From NCBI GenBank assembly GCA_907163375.1, contig CAJQUW010004733.1, positions 1-64,000 of the forward strand: DNA of 64,000 bases, read 5' to 3'. This DNA comes from Prostheceraeus crozeri (lineage: Eukaryota > Platyhelminthes > Polycladida > Euryleptidae). Positions 47,446 to 62,000 of this stretch are shown here, piece by piece (position 1 is the stretch's first letter; the number at the start of each line of letters is the position of its first letter). The position numbers were made by a program, and so were the translations under genes. The notes under the pieces are model-generated. The model ran no database searches. It worked only from the letters and a program-made list of their open reading frames with translations, and was not told the origin of the DNA.

Positions 47446-50400
47446 TTGTGAAGGCTGTGTAGGACAGAGTATTGGATGGATTTTGATGAAACTTTACTTG
47501 AAGGTGAGTGAGGTAGTGTAGAGCTTAAGTTTGGCTCTATTGCGTTTTCCGCAAAGATGCGCAGAAGTTGTGGCTCGATGTGTGTTTGAAGATTTGAAAT
47601 GTCGCTGAATAGGCCATATTTTCAAACTTGTGAAGGCTGTGTAGGACAGAGTATTGGATGGATTTTGATGAAACTTTACTTGAAGGTGAGTGAGGTAGTG
47701 TAGAGCTTAAGTTTGGCTCTATTGCGTTTTCCGCAAAGATGCGCAGAAGTTGTGGCTCGATGTGTGTTTGAAGATTTGAAATGTCGCTGAATAGGCCATA
47801 TTTTCAAACTTGTGAAGGCTGTGTAGGACAGAGTATTGGATGGATTTTGATGAAACTTTACTTGAAGGTGAGTGAGGTAGTGTAGAGCTTAAGTTTGGCT
47901 CTATTGCGTTTTCCGCAAAGATGCGCAGAAGTTGTGGCTCGATGTGTGTTTGAAGATTTGAAATGTCGCTGAATAGGCCATATTTTCAAACTTGTGAAGG
48001 CTGTGTAGGACAGAGTATTGGATGGATTTTGATGAAACTTTACTTGAAGGTGAGTGAGGTAGTGTAGAGCTTAAGTTTGGCTCTATTGCGTTTTCCGCAA
48101 AGATGCGCAGAAGTTGTGGCTCGATGTGTGTTTGAAGATTTGAAATGTCGCTGAATAGGCCATATTTTCAAACTTGTGAAGGCTGTGTAGGACAGAGTAT
48201 TGGATGGATTTTGATGAAACTTTACTTGAAGGTGAGTGAGGTAGTGTAGAGCTTAAGTTTGGCTCTATTGCGTTTTCCGCAAAGATGCGCAGAAGTTGTG
48301 GCTCGATGTGTGTTTGAAGATTTGAAATGTCGCTGAATAGGCCATATTTTCAAACTTGTGAAGGCTGTGTAGGACAGAGTATTGGATGGATTTTGATGAA
48401 ACTTTACTTGAAGGTGAGTGAGGTAGTGTAGAGCTTAAGTTTGGCTCTATTGCGTTTTCCGCAAAGATGCGCAGAAGTTGTGGCTCGATGTGTGTTTGAA
48501 GATTTGAAATGTCGCTGAATAGGCCATATTTTCAAACTTGTGAAGGCTGTGTAGGACAGAGTATTGGATGGATTTTGATGAAACTTTACTTGAAGGTGAG
48601 TGAGGTAGTGTAGAGCTTAAGTTTGGCTCTATTGCGTTTTCCGCAAAGATGCGCAGAAGTTGTGGCTCGATGTGTGTTTGAAGATTTGAAATGTCGCTGA
48701 ATAGGCCATATTTTCAAACTTGTGAAGGCTGTGTAGGACAGAGTATTGGATGGATTTTGATGAAACTTTACTTGAAGGTGAGTGAGGTAGTGTAGAGCTT
48801 AAGTTTGGCTCTATTGCGTTTTCCGCAAAGATGCGCAGAAGTTGTGGCTCGATGTGTGTTTGAAGATTTGAAATGTCGCTGAATAGGCCATATTTTCAAA
48901 CTTGTGAAGGCTGTGTAGGACAGAGTATTGGATGGATTTTGATGAAACTTTACTTGAAGGTGAGTGAGGTAGTGTAGAGCTTAAGTTTGGCTCTATTGCG
49001 TTTTCCGCAAAGATGCGCAGAAGTTGTGGCTCGATGTGTGTTTGAAGATTTGAAATGTCGCTGAATAGGCCATATTTTCAAACTTGTGAAGGCTGTGTAG
49101 GACAGAGTATTGGATGGATTTTGATGAAACTTTACTTGAAGGTGAGTGAGGTAGTGTAGAGCTTAAGTTTGGCTCTATTGCGTTTTCCGCAAAGATGCGC
49201 AGAAGTTGTGGCTCGATGTGTGTTTGAAGATTTGAAATGTCGCTGAATAGGCCATATTTTCAAACTTGTGAAGGCTGTGTAGGACAGAGTATTGGATGGA
49301 TTTTGATGAAACTTTACTTGAAGGTGAGTGAGGTAGTGTAGAGCTTAAGTTTGGCTCTATTGCGTTTTCCGCAAAGATGCGCAGAAGTTGTGGCTCGATG
49401 TGTGTTTGAAGATTTGAAATGTCGCTGAATAGGCCATATTTTCAAACTTGTGAAGGCTGTGTAGGACAGAGTATTGGATGGATTTTGATGAAACTTTACT
49501 TGAAGGTGAGTGAGGTAGTGTAGAGCTTAAGTTTGGCTCTATTGCGTTTTCCGCAAAGATGCGCAGAAGTTGTGGCTCGATGTGTGTTTGAAGATTTGAA
49601 ATGTCGCTGAATAGGCCATATTTTCAAACTTGTGAAGGCTGTGTAGGACAGAGTATTGGATGGATTTTGATGAAACTTTACTTGAAGGTGAGTGAGGTAG
49701 TGTAGAGCTTAAGTTTGGCTCTATTGCGTTTTCCGCAAAGATGCGCAGAAGTTGTGGCTCGATGTGTGTTTGAAGATTTGAAATGTCGCTGAATAGGCCA
49801 TATTTTCAAACTTGTGAAGGCTGTGTAGGACAGAGTATTGGATGGATTTTGATGAAACTTTACTTGAAGGTGAGTGAGGTAGTGTAGAGCTTAAGTTTGG
49901 CTCTATTGCGTTTTCCGCAAAGATGCGCAGAAGTTGTGGCTCGATGTGTGTTTGAAGATTTGAAATGTCGCTGAATAGGCCATATTTTCAAACTTGTGAA
50001 GGCTGTGTAGGACAGAGTATTGGATGGATTTTGATGAAACTTTACTTGAAGGTGAGTGAGGTAGTGTAGAGCTTAAGTTTGGCTCTATTGCGTTTTCCGC
50101 AAAGATGCGCAGAAGTTGTGGCTCGATGTGTGTTTGAAGATTTGAAATGTCGCTGAATAGGCCATATTTTCAAACTTGTGAAGGCTGTGTAGGACAGAGT
50201 ATTGGATGGATTTTGATGAAACTTTACTTGAAGGTGAGTGAGGTAGTGTAGAGCTTAAGTTTGGCTCTATTGCGTTTTCCGCAAAGATGCGCAGAAGTTG
50301 TGGCTCGATGTGTGTTTGAAGATTTGAAATGTCGCTGAATAGGCCATATTTTCAAACTTGTGAAGGCTGTGTAGGACAGAGTATTGGATGGATTTTGATG

Positions 50401-53090
50401 AAACTTTACTTGAAGGTGAGTGAGGTAGTGTAGAGCTTAAGTTTGGCTCTATTGCGTTTTCCGCAAAGATGCGCAGAAGTTGTGGCTCGATGTGTGTTTG
50501 AAGATTTGAAATGTCGCTGAATAGGCCATATTTTCAAACTTGTGAAGGCTGTGTAGGACAGAGTATTGGATGGATTTTGATGAAACTTTACTTGAAGGTG
50601 AGTGAGGTAGTGTAGAGCTTAAGTTTGGCTCTATTGCGTTTTCCGCAAAGATGCGCAGAAGTTGTGGCTCGATGTGTGTTTGAAGATTTGAAATGTCGCT
50701 GAATAGGCCATATTTTCAAACTTGTGAAGGCTGTGTAGGACAGAGTATTGGATGGATTTTGATGAAACTTTACTTGAAGGTGAGTGAGGTAGTGTAGAGC
50801 TTAAGTTTGGCTCTATTGCGTTTTCCGCAAAGATGCGCAGAAGTTGTGGCTCGATGTGTGTTTGAAGATTTGAAATGTCGCTGAATAGGCCATATTTTCA
50901 AACTTGTGAAGGCTGTGTAGGACAGAGTATTGGATGGATTTTGATGAAACTTTACTTGAAGGTGAGTGAGGTAGTGTAGAGCTTAAGTTTGGCTCTATTG
51001 CGTTTTCCGCAAAGATGCGCAGAAGTTGTGGCTCGATGTGTGTTTGAAGATTTGAAATGTCGCTGAATAGGCCATATTTTCAAACTTGTGAAGGCTGTGT
51101 AGGACAGAGTATTGGATGGATTTTGATGAAACTTTACTTGAAGGTGAGTGAGGTAGTGTAGAGCTTAAGTTTGGCTCTATTGCGTTTTCCGCAAAGATGC
51201 GCAGAAGTTGTGGCTCGATGTGTGTTTGAAGATTTGAAATGTCGCTGAATAGGCCATATTTTCAAACTTGTGAAGGCTGTGTAGGACAGAGTATTGGATG
51301 GATTTTGATGAAACTTTACTTGAAGGTGAGTGAGGTAGTGTAGAGCTTAAGTTTGGCTCTATTGCGTTTTCCGCAAAGATGCGCAGAAGTTGTGGCTCGA
51401 TGTGTGTTTGAAGATTTGAAATGTCGCTGAATAGGCCATATTTTCAAACTTGTGAAGGCTGTGTAGGACAGAGTATTGGATGGATTTTGATGAAACTTTA
51501 CTTGAAGGTGAGTGAGGTAGTGTAGAGCTTAAGTTTGGCTCTATTGCGTTTTCCGCAAAGATGCGCAGAAGTTGTGGCTCGATGTGTGTTTGAAGATTTG
51601 AAATGTCGCTGAATAGGCCATATTTTCAAACTTGTGAAGGCTGTGTAGGACAGAGTATTGGATGGATTTTGATGAAACTTTACTTGAAGGTGAGTGAGGT
51701 AGTGTAGAGCTTAAGTTTGGCTCTATTGCGTTTTCCGCAAAGATGCGCAGAAGTTGTGGCTCGATGTGTGTTTGAAGATTTGAAATGTCGCTGAATAGGC
51801 CATATTTTCAAACTTGTGAAGGCTGTGTAGGACAGAGTATTGGATGGATTTTGATGAAACTTTACTTGAAGGTGAGTGAGGTAGTGTAGAGCTTAAGTTT
51901 GGCTCTATTGCGTTTTCCGCAAAGATGCGCAGAAGTTGTGGCTCGATGTGTGTTTGAAGATTTGAAATGTCGCTGAATAGGCCATATTTTCAAACTTGTG
52001 AAGGCTGTGTAGGACAGAGTATTGGATGGATTTTGATGAAACTTTACTTGAAGGTGAGTGAGGTAGTGTAGAGCTTAAGTTTGGCTCTATTGCGTTTTCC
52101 GCAAAGATGCGCAGAAGTTGTGGCTCGATGTGTGTTTGAAGATTTGAAATGTCGCTGATAGGCCATATTTCAAACTTGTGAAGGCTGTGTAGGACAGAGT
52201 ATTGGATGGATTTTGATGAAACTTTACTTGAAGGTGAGTGAGGTAGTGTAGAGCTTAAGTTTGGCTCTATTGCGTTTTCCGCAAAGATGCGCAGAAGTTG
52301 TGGCTCGATGTGTGTTTGAAGATTTGAAATGTCGCTGAATAGGCCATATTTTCAAACTTGTGAAGGCTGTGTAGGACAGAGTATTGGATGGATTTTGATG
52401 AAACTTTACTTGAAGGTGAGTGAGGTAGTGTAGAGCTTAAGTTTGGCTCTATTGCGTTTTCCGCAAAGATGCGCAGAAGTTGTGGCTCGATGTGTGTTTG
52501 AAGATTTGAAATGTCGCTGAATAGGCCATATTTTCAAACTTGTGAAGGCTGTGTAGGACAGAGTATTGGATGGATTTTGATGAAACTTTACTTGAAGGTG
52601 AGTGAGGTAGTGTAGAGCTTAAGTTTGGCTCTATTGCGTTTTCCGCAAAGATGCGCAGAAGTTGTGGCTCGATGTGTGTTTGAAGATTTGAAATGTCGCT
52701 GAATAGGCCATATTTTCAAACTTGTGAAGGCTGTGTAGGACAGAGTATTGGATGGATTTTGATGAAACTTTACTTGAAGGTGAGTGAGGTAGTGTAGAGC
52801 TTAAGTTTGGCTCTATTGCGTTTTCCGCAAAGATGCGCAGAAGTTGTGGCTCGATGTGTGTTTGAAGATTTGAAATGTCGCTGAATAGGCCATATTTTCA
52901 AACTTGTGAAGGCTGTGTAGGACAGAGTATTGGATGGATTTTGATGAAACTTTACTTGAAGGTGAGTGAGGTAGTGTAGAGCTTAAGTTTGGCTCTATTG
53001 CGTTTTCCGCAAAGATGCGCAGAAGTTGTGGCTCGATGTGTGTTTGAAGATTTGAAATGTCGCTGAATAGGCCATATTTTCAAACTTGTG

Positions 53091-56000
53091 AAGGCTGTGC
53101 AGGACAGAGTATTGGATGGATTTTGATGAAACTTTACTTGAAGGTGAGTGAGGTAGTGTAGAGCTTAAGTTTGGCTCTATTGCGTTTTCCGCAAAGATGC
53201 GCAGAAGTTGTGGCTCGATGTGTGTTTGAAGATTTGAAATATGCCATATTTTCAAACTTGTGAAGGCTGTGTAGGACAGAGTATTGGATGGATTTTGATG
53301 AAACTTTACTTGAAGGTGAGTGAGGTAGTGTAGAGCTTAAGTTTGGCTCTATTGCGTTTTCCGCAAAGATGCGCAGAAGTTGTGGCTCGATGTGTGTTTG
53401 AAGATTTGAAATGTCGCTGAATAGGCCATATTTTCAAACTTGTGAAGGCTGTGTAGGACAGAGTATTGGATGGATTTTGATGAAACTTTACTTGAAGGTG
53501 AGTGAGGTAGTGTAGAGCTTAAGTTTGGCTCTATTGCGTTTTCCGCAAAGATGCGCAGAAGTTGTGGCTCGATGTGTGTTTGAAGATTTGAAATGTCGCT
53601 GAATAGGCCATATTTTCAAACTTGTGAAGGCTGTGCAGGACAGAGTATTGGATGGATTTTGATGAAACTTTACTTGAAGGTGAGTGAGGTAGTGTAGAGC
53701 TTAAGTTTGGCTCTATTGCGTTTTCCGCAAAGATGCGCAGAAGTTGTGGCTCGATGTGTGTTTGAAGATTTGAAATGTCGCTGAATAGGCCATATTTTCA
53801 AACTTGTGAAGGCTGTGTAGGACAGAGTATTGGATGGATTTTTGATGAAACTTTACTTGAAGGTGAGTGAGGTAGTGTAGAGCTTAAGTTTGGCTCTATT
53901 GCGTTTTCCGCAAAGATGCGCAGAAGTTGTGGCTCGATGTGTGTTTGAAGATTTGAAATGTCGCTGAATAGGCCATATTTTCAAACTTGTGAAGGCTGTG
54001 TAGGACAGAGTATTGGATGGATTTTGATGAAACTTTACTTGAAGGTGAGTGAGGTAGTGTAGAGCTTAAGTTTGGCTCTATTGCGTTTTCCGCAAAGATG
54101 CGCAGAAGTTGTGGCTCGATGTGTGTTTGAAGATTTGAAATGTCGCTGAATAGGCCATATTTTCAAACTTGTGAAGGCTGTGTAGGACAGAGTATTGGAT
54201 GGATTTTGATGAAACTTTACTTGAAGGTGAGTGAGGTAGTGTAGAGCTTAAGTTTGGCTCTATTGCGTTTTCCGCAAAGATGCGCAGAAGTTGTGGCTCG
54301 ATGTGTGTTTGAAGATTTGAAATGTCGCTGAATAGGCCATATTTTCAAACTTGTGAAGGCTGTGTAGGACAGAGTATTGGATGGATTTTGATGAAACTTT
54401 ACTTGAAGGTGAGTGAGGTAGTGTAGAGCTTAAGTTTGGCTCTATTGCGTTTTCCGCAAAGATGCGCAGAAGTTGTGGCTCGATGTGTGTTTGAAGATTT
54501 GAAATGTCGCTGAATAGGCCATATTTTCAAACTTGTGAAGGCTGTGTAGGACAGAGTATTGGATGGATTTTGATGAAACTTTACTTGAAGGTGAGTGAGG
54601 TAGTGAAGAGCTTAAGTTAGGCTCTATTGCGTTTTCCGCAAAGATGCGCAGAAGTTGTGGCTCGATGTGTGTTTGAAGATTTGAAATGTCGCTGAATAGG
54701 CCATATTTTCAAACTTGTGAAGGCTGTGTAGGACAGAGTATTGGATGGATTTTGATGAAACTTTACTTGAAGGTGAGTGAGGTAGTGTAGAGCTTAAGTT
54801 TGGCTCTATTGCGTTTTCCGCAAAGATGCGCAGAAGTTGTGGCTCGATGTGTGTTTGAAGATTTGAAATGTCGCTGAATAGGCCATATTTTCAAACTTGT
54901 GAAGGCTGTGTAGGACAGAGTATTGGATGGATTTTGATGAAACTTTACTTGAAGGTGAGTGAGGTAGTGTAGAGCTTAAGTTTGGCTCTATTGCGTTTTC
55001 CGCAAAGATGCGCAGAAGTTGTGGCTCGATGTGTGTTTGAAGATTTGAAATGTCGCTGAATAGGCCATATTTTCAAACTTGTGAAGGCTGTGTAGGACAG
55101 AGTATTGGATGGATTTTGATGAAACTTTACTTGAAGGTGAGTGAGGTAGTGTAGAGCTTAAGTTTGGCTCTATTGCGTTTTCCGCAAAGATGCGCAGAAG
55201 TTGTGGCTCGATGTGTGTTTGAAGATTTGAAATGTCGCTGAATAGGCCATATTTTCAAACTTGTGAAGGCTGTGTAGGACAGAGTATTGGATGGATTTTG
55301 ATGAAACTTTACTTGAAGGTGAGTGAGGTAGTGTAGAGCTTAAGTTTGGCTCTATTGCGTTTTCCGCAAAGATGCGCAGAAGTTGTGACTCGATGTGTGT
55401 TTGAAGATTTGAAATGTCGCTGAATAGGCCATATTTTCAAACTTGTGAAGGCTGTGTAGGACAGAGTATTGGATGGATTTTGATGAAACTTTACTTGAAG
55501 GTGAGTGAGGTAGTGTAGAGCTTAAGTTTGGCTCTATTGCGTTTTCCGCAAAGATGCGCAGAAGTTGTGGCTCGATGTGTGTTTGAAGATTTGAAATGTC
55601 GCTGAATAGGCCATATTTTCAAACTTGTGAAGGCTGTGTAGGACAGAGTATTGGATGGATTTTGATGAAACTTTACTTGAAGGTGAGTGAGGTAGTGTAG
55701 AGCTTAAGTTTGGCTCTATTGCGTTTTCCGCAAAGATGCGCAGAAGTTGTGGCTCGATGTGTGTTTGAAGATTTGAAATGTCGCTGAATAGGCCATATTT
55801 TCAAACTTGTGAAGGCTGTGTAGGACAGAGTATTGGATGGATTTTGATGAAACTTTACTTGAAGGTGAGTGAGGTAGTGTAGAGCTTAAGTTTGGCTCTA
55901 TTGCGTTTTCCGCAAAGATGCGCAGAAGTTGTGGCTCGATGTGTGTTTGAAGATTTGAAATGTCGCTGAATAGGCCATATTTTCAAACTTGTGAAGGCTG

Positions 56001-59000
56001 TGTAGGACAGAGTATTGGATGGATTTTGATGAAACTTTACTTGAAGGTGAGTGAGGTAGTGTAGAGCTTAAGTTTGGCTCTATTGCGTTTTCCGCAAAGA
56101 TGCGCAGAAGTTGTGACTCGATGTGTGTTTGAAGATTTGAAATGTCGCTGAATAGGCCATATTTTCAAACTTGTGAAGGCTGTGTAGGACAGAGTATTGG
56201 ATGGATTTTGATGAAACTTTACTTGAAGGTGAGTGAGGTAGTGTAGAGCTTAAGTTTGGCTCTATTGCGTTTTCCGCAAAGATGCGCAGAAGTTGTGGCT
56301 CGATGTGTGTTTGAAGATTTGAAATGTCGCTGAATAGGCCATATTTTCAAACTTGTGAAGGCTGTGTAGGACAGAGTATTGGATGGATTTTGATGAAACT
56401 TTACTTGAAGGTGAGTGAGGTAGTGTAGAGCTTAAGTTTGGCTCTATTGCGTTTTCCGCAAAGATGCGCAGAAGTTGTGGCTCGATGTGTGTTTGAAGAT
56501 TTGAAATGTCGCTGAATAGGCCATATTTTCAAACTTGTGAAGGCTGTGCAGGACAGAGTATTGGATGGATTTTGATGAAACTTTACTTGAAGGTGAGTGA
56601 GGTAGTGTAGAGCTTAAGTTTGGCTCTATTGCGTTTTCCGCAAAGATGCGCAGAAGTTGTGGCTCGATGTGTGTTTGAAGATTTGAAATGTCGCTGAATA
56701 GGCCATATTTTCAAACTTGTGAAGGCTGTGTAGGACAGAGTATTGGATGGATTTTGATGAAACTTTACTTGAAGGTGAGTGAGGTAGTGTAGAGCTTAAG
56801 TTTGGCTCTATTGCGTTTTCCGCAAAGATGCGCAGAAGTTGTGACTCGATGTGTGTTTGAAGATTTGAAATGTCGCTGAATAGGCCATATTTTCAAACTT
56901 GTGAAGGCTGTGTGCAGGACAGAGAATTGGATGGATTTTGATGAAACTTTACTTGAAGGTGAGTGAGGTAGTGTAGAGCTTAAGTTTGGCTCTATTGCGT
57001 TTTCCGCAAAGATGCGCAGAAGTTGTGGCTCGATGTGTGTTTGAAGATTTGAAATGTCGCTGAATAGGCCATATTTTCAAACTTGTGAAGGCTGTGCAGG
57101 ACAGAGTATTGGATGGATTTTGATGAAACTTTACTTGAAGGTGAGTGAGGTAGTGTAGAGCTTAAGTTTGGCTCTATTGCGTTTTCCGCAAAGATGCGCA
57201 GAAGTTGTGGCTCGATGTGTGTTTGAAGATTTGAAATGTCGCTGAATAGGCCATATTTTCAAACTTGTGAAGGCTGTGTAGGACAGAGTATTGGATGGAT
57301 TTTGATGAAACTTTACTTGAAGGTGAGTGAGGTAGTGTAGAGCTTAAGTTTGGCTCTATTGCGTTTTCCGCAAAGATGCGCAGAAGTTGTGGCTCGATGT
57401 GTGTTTGAAGATTTGAAATGTCGCTGAATAGGCCATATTTTCAAACTTGTGAAGGCTGTGTAGGACAGAGTATTGGATGGATTTTGATGAAACTTTACTT
57501 GAAGGTGAGTGAGGTAGTGTAGAGCTTAAGTTTGGCTCTATTGCGTTTTCCGCAAAGATGCGCAGAAGTTGTGACTCGATGTGTGTTTGAAAGTTTGAAA
57601 TGTCGCTGAATAGGCCATATTTTCAAACTTGTGAAGGCTGTGCAGGACAGAGAATTGGATGGATTTTGATGAAACTTTACTTGAAGGTGAGTGAGGTAGT
57701 GTAGAGCTTAAGTTTGGCTCTATTGCGTTTTCCGCAAAGATGCGCAGAAGTTGTGGCTCGATGTGTGTTTGAAGATTTGAAATGTCGCTGAATAGGCCAT
57801 ATTTTCAAACTTGTGAAGGCTGTGTAGGACAGAGTATTGGATGGATTTTGATGAAACTTTACTTGAAGGTGAGTGAGGTAGTGTAGAGCTTAAGTTTGGC
57901 TCTATTGCGTTTTCCGCAAAGATGCGCAGAAGTTGTGGCTCGATGTGTGTTTGAAGATTTGAAATGTCGCTGAATAGGCCATATTTTCAAACTTGTGAAG
58001 GCTGTGTAGGACAGAGTATTAGATGGATTTTGATGAAACTTTACTTGAAGGTGAGTGAGGTAGTGTAGAGCTTAAGTTTGGCTCTATTGCGTTTTCCGCA
58101 AAGATGCGCAGAAGTTGTGACTCGATGTGTGTTTGAAGATTTGAAATGTCGCTGAATAGGCCATATTTTCAAACTTGTGAAGGCTGTGCAGGACAGAGTA
58201 TTGGATGGATTTTGATGAAACTTTACTTGAAGGTGAGTGAGGTAGTGTAGAGCTTAAGTTTGGCTCTATTGCGTTTTCCGCAAAGATGCGCAGAAGATGT
58301 GGCTCGATGTGTGTTTGAAGATTTGAAATGTCGCTGAATAGGCCATATTTTCAAACTTGTGAAGGCTGTGTAGGACAGAGTATTGGATGGATTTTGATGA
58401 AACTTTACTTGAAGGTGAGTGAGGTAGTGTAGAGCTTAAGTTTGGCTCTATTGCGTTTTCCGCAAAGATGCGCAGAAGTTGTGGCTCGATGTGTGTTTGA
58501 AGATTTGAAATGTCGCTGAATAGGCCATATTTTCAAACTTGTGAAGGCTGTGTAGGACAGAGTATTGGATGGATTTTGATGAAACTTTACTTGAAGGTGA
58601 GTGAGGTACTGTAGAGCTTAAGTTTGGCTCTATTGCGTTTTCCGCAAAGATGCGCAGAAGTTGTGACTCGATGTGTGTTTGAAAGTTTGAAATGTCGCTG
58701 AATAGGCCATATTTTCAAACTTGTGAAGGCTGTGCAGGACAGAGAATTGGATGGATTTTGATGAAACTTTACTTGAAGGTGAGTGAGGTATTTTAGAGCT
58801 TAAGTTTGGCTTGATTGCGTTTTCGGCAAAGATGCGCAGAAGATGTGGCTGGATGTGTGTTTGAAGATTTGAAATGTCGCTGAATAGGCCATATTTTCAA
58901 ACTTGTGAAGGCTGTGCAGGACAGAGTATTGGATGGATTTTGATGAAACTTTACTTGAAGGTGAGTGAGGTAGTGTAGAGCTTAAGTTTGGCTCTATTGC

Positions 59001-62000
59001 GTTTTCCGCAAAGATGCGCAGAAGTTGTGGCTCGATGTGTGTTTGAAGATTTGAAATGTCTCTGAATAGGCCATATTTTCAAACTTGTGAAGGCTGTGTA
59101 GGACAGAGTATTGGATGGATTTTGATGAAACTTTACTTGAAGGTGAGTGAGGTAGTGTAGAGCTTAAGTTTGGCTCTATTGCGTTTTCCGCAAAGATGCG
59201 CAGAAGTTGTGGCTCGATGTGTGTTTGAAAGTTTGAAATGTCGCTGAATAGGCCATATTTTCAAACTTGTGAAGGCTGTGTAGGACAGAGTATTGGATGG
59301 ATTTTGATGAAACTTTACTTGAAGGTGAGTGAGGTAGTGTAGAGCTTAAGTTTGGCTCTATTGCGTTTTTCGCAAAGATGCGCAGAAGTTGTGACTCGAT
59401 GTGTGTTTGAAGATTTGAAATGTCGCTGAATAGGCCATATTTTCAAACTTGTGAAGGCTGTGCAGGACAGAGTATTGGATGGATTTTGATGAAACTTTAC
59501 TTGAAGGTGAGTGAGGTAGTGTAGAGCTTAAGTTTGGCTCTATTGCGTTTTCCGCAAAGATGCGCAGAAGTTGTGACTCGATGTGTGTTTGAAAGTTTGA
59601 AATGTCGCTGAATAGGCCATATTTTCAAACTTGTGAAGGCTGTGCAGGACAGAGTATTGGATGGATTTTGATGAAACTTTACTTGAAGGTGAGTGAGGTA
59701 GTGTAGAGCTTAAGTTTGGCTCTATTGCGTTTTCCGCAAAGATGCGCAGAAGTTGTGGCTCGATGTGTGTTTGAAAGTTTGAAATGTCTCTGAATAGGCC
59801 ATATTTTCAAACTTATGAAGGCTGTGTAGGACAGAGTATTGGATGGATTTTGATGAAACTTTACTTGAAGGTGAGTGAGGTAGTGTAGAGCTTAAGTTTG
59901 GCTCTATTGCGTTTTCCGCAAAGATGCGCAGAAGTTGTGGCTCGATGTGTTGTTTGAAGATTTGAAATGTCTCTGAATAGGCCATATTTTCAAACTTGTG
60001 AAGGCTGTGTAGGACAGAGTATTGGATGGATTTTGATGAAACTTTACTTGAAGGTGAGTGAGGTAGTGTAGAGCTTAAGTTTGGCTCTATTGCGTTTTCC
60101 GCAAAGATGCGCAGAAGTTGTGACTCGATGTGTGTTTGAAGATTTGAAATGTCGCTGAATAGGCCATATTTTCAAACTTGTGAAGGCTGTGCAGGACAGA
60201 GTATTGGATGGATTTTGATGAAACTTTACTTGAAGGTGAGTGAGGTAGTGTAGAGCTTAAGTTTGGCTCTATTGCGTTTTCCGCAAAGATGCGCAGAAGT
60301 TGTGGCTCGATGTGTGTTTGAAGATTTGAAATGTCGCTGAATAGGCCATATTTTCAAACTTGTGAAGGCTGTGTAGGACAGAGTATTAGATGGATTTTGA
60401 TGAAACTTTACTTGAAGGTGAGTGAGGTAGTGTAGAGCTTAAGTTTGGCTCTATTGCGTTTTCCGCAAAGATGCGCAGAAGTTGTGGCTCGATGTGTGTT
60501 TGAAGATTTGAAATGTCGCTGAATAGGCCATATTTTCAAACTTGTGAAGGCTGTGTAGGACAGAGTATTGGATGGATTTTGATGAAACTTTACTTGAAGG
60601 TGAGTGAGGTAGTGTAGAGCTTAAGTTTGGCTCTATTGCGTTTTCCGCAAAGATGCGCAGAAGTTGTGACTCGATGTGTGTTTGAAAGTTTGAAATGTCG
60701 CTGAATAGGCCATATTTTCAAACTTGTGAAGGCTGTGCAGGACAGAGAATTGGATGGATTTTGATGAAACTTTACTTGAAGGTGAGTGAGGTAGTGTAGA
60801 GCTTAAGTTTGGCTTTATTGCGTTTTCGGCAAAGATGCGCAGAAGATGTGGCTGGATGTGTGTTTGAAGATTTGAAATGTCGCTGAATAGGCCATATTTT
60901 CAAACTTGTGAAGGCTGTGCAGGACAGAGTATTGGATGGATTTTGATGAAACTTTACTTGAAGGTGAGTGAGGTAGTGTAGAGCTTAAGTTTGGCTCTAT
61001 TGCGTTTTCCGCAAAGATGCGCAGAAGTTGTGGCTCGATGTGTGTTTGAAGATTTGAAATGTCGCTGAATAGGCCATATTTTCAAACTTGTGAAGGCTGT
61101 GTAGGACAGAGTATTAGATGGATTTTGATGAAACTTTACTTGAAGGTGAGTGAGGTACTGTAGAGCTTAAGTTTGGCTCTATTGCGTTTTCCGCAAAGAT
61201 GCGCAGAAGTTGTGACTCGATGTGTGTTTGAAAGTTTGAAATGTCGCTGAATAGGCCATATTTTCAAACTTGTGAAGGCTGTGCAGGACAGAGAATTGGA
61301 TGGATTTTGATGAAACTTTACTTGAAGGTGAGTGAGGTACTGTAGAGCTTAAGTTTGGCTTGATTGCGTTTTCGGCAAAGATGCGCAGAAGATGTGGCTG
61401 GATGTGTGTTTGAAGATTTGAAATGTCGCTGAATAGGCCATATTTTCAAACTTGTGAAGGCTGTGCAGGACAGAGTATTGGATGGATTTTGATGAAACTT
61501 TACTTGAAGGTGAGTGAGGTAGTGTAGAGCTTAAGTTTGGCTCTATTGCGTTTTCCGCAAAGATGCGCAGAAGTTGTGGCTCGATGTGTGTTTGAAGATT
61601 TGAAATGTCTCTGAATAGGCCATATTTTCAAACTTATGAAGGCTGTGCAGGACAGAGTATTGGATGGATTTTGATGAAACTTTACTTGAAGGTGAGTGAG
61701 GTAGTGTAGAGCTTAAGTTTGGCTCTATTGCGTTTTCCGCAAAGATGCGCAGAAGTTGTGGCTCGATGTGTTGTTTGAAAGTTTGAAATGTCTCTGAATA
61801 GGCCATATTTTCAAACTTGTGAAGGCTGTGTAGGACAGAGTATTAGATGGATTTTGATGAAACTTTACTTGAAGGTGAGTGAGGTAGTGTAGAGCTTAAG
61901 TTTGGCTCTATTGCGTTTTCCGCAAAGATGCGCAGAAGTTGTGACTCGATGTGTGTTTGAAGATTTGAAATGTCGCTGAATAGGCCATATTTTCAAACTT

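Larger units (their letters stand above)
43262..53090 (+). repeat. Satellite zone 3: homogenised type A core
   Basis: Almost uniform type A units (TCGCTGAATAGG, GAGGTAGTGTAGAGC, CTTGTG). The few differences seen are scattered, for example near 44130, 44190, 44389, 44810, 45262, 46008, 46148, 46692, 46735 and 47098. From about 47100 to 52150 I saw no difference: the GTCGCTGA word at 47237 and that at 52151 are 4914 bases apart, exactly 27 x 182. Confidence 0.9.
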
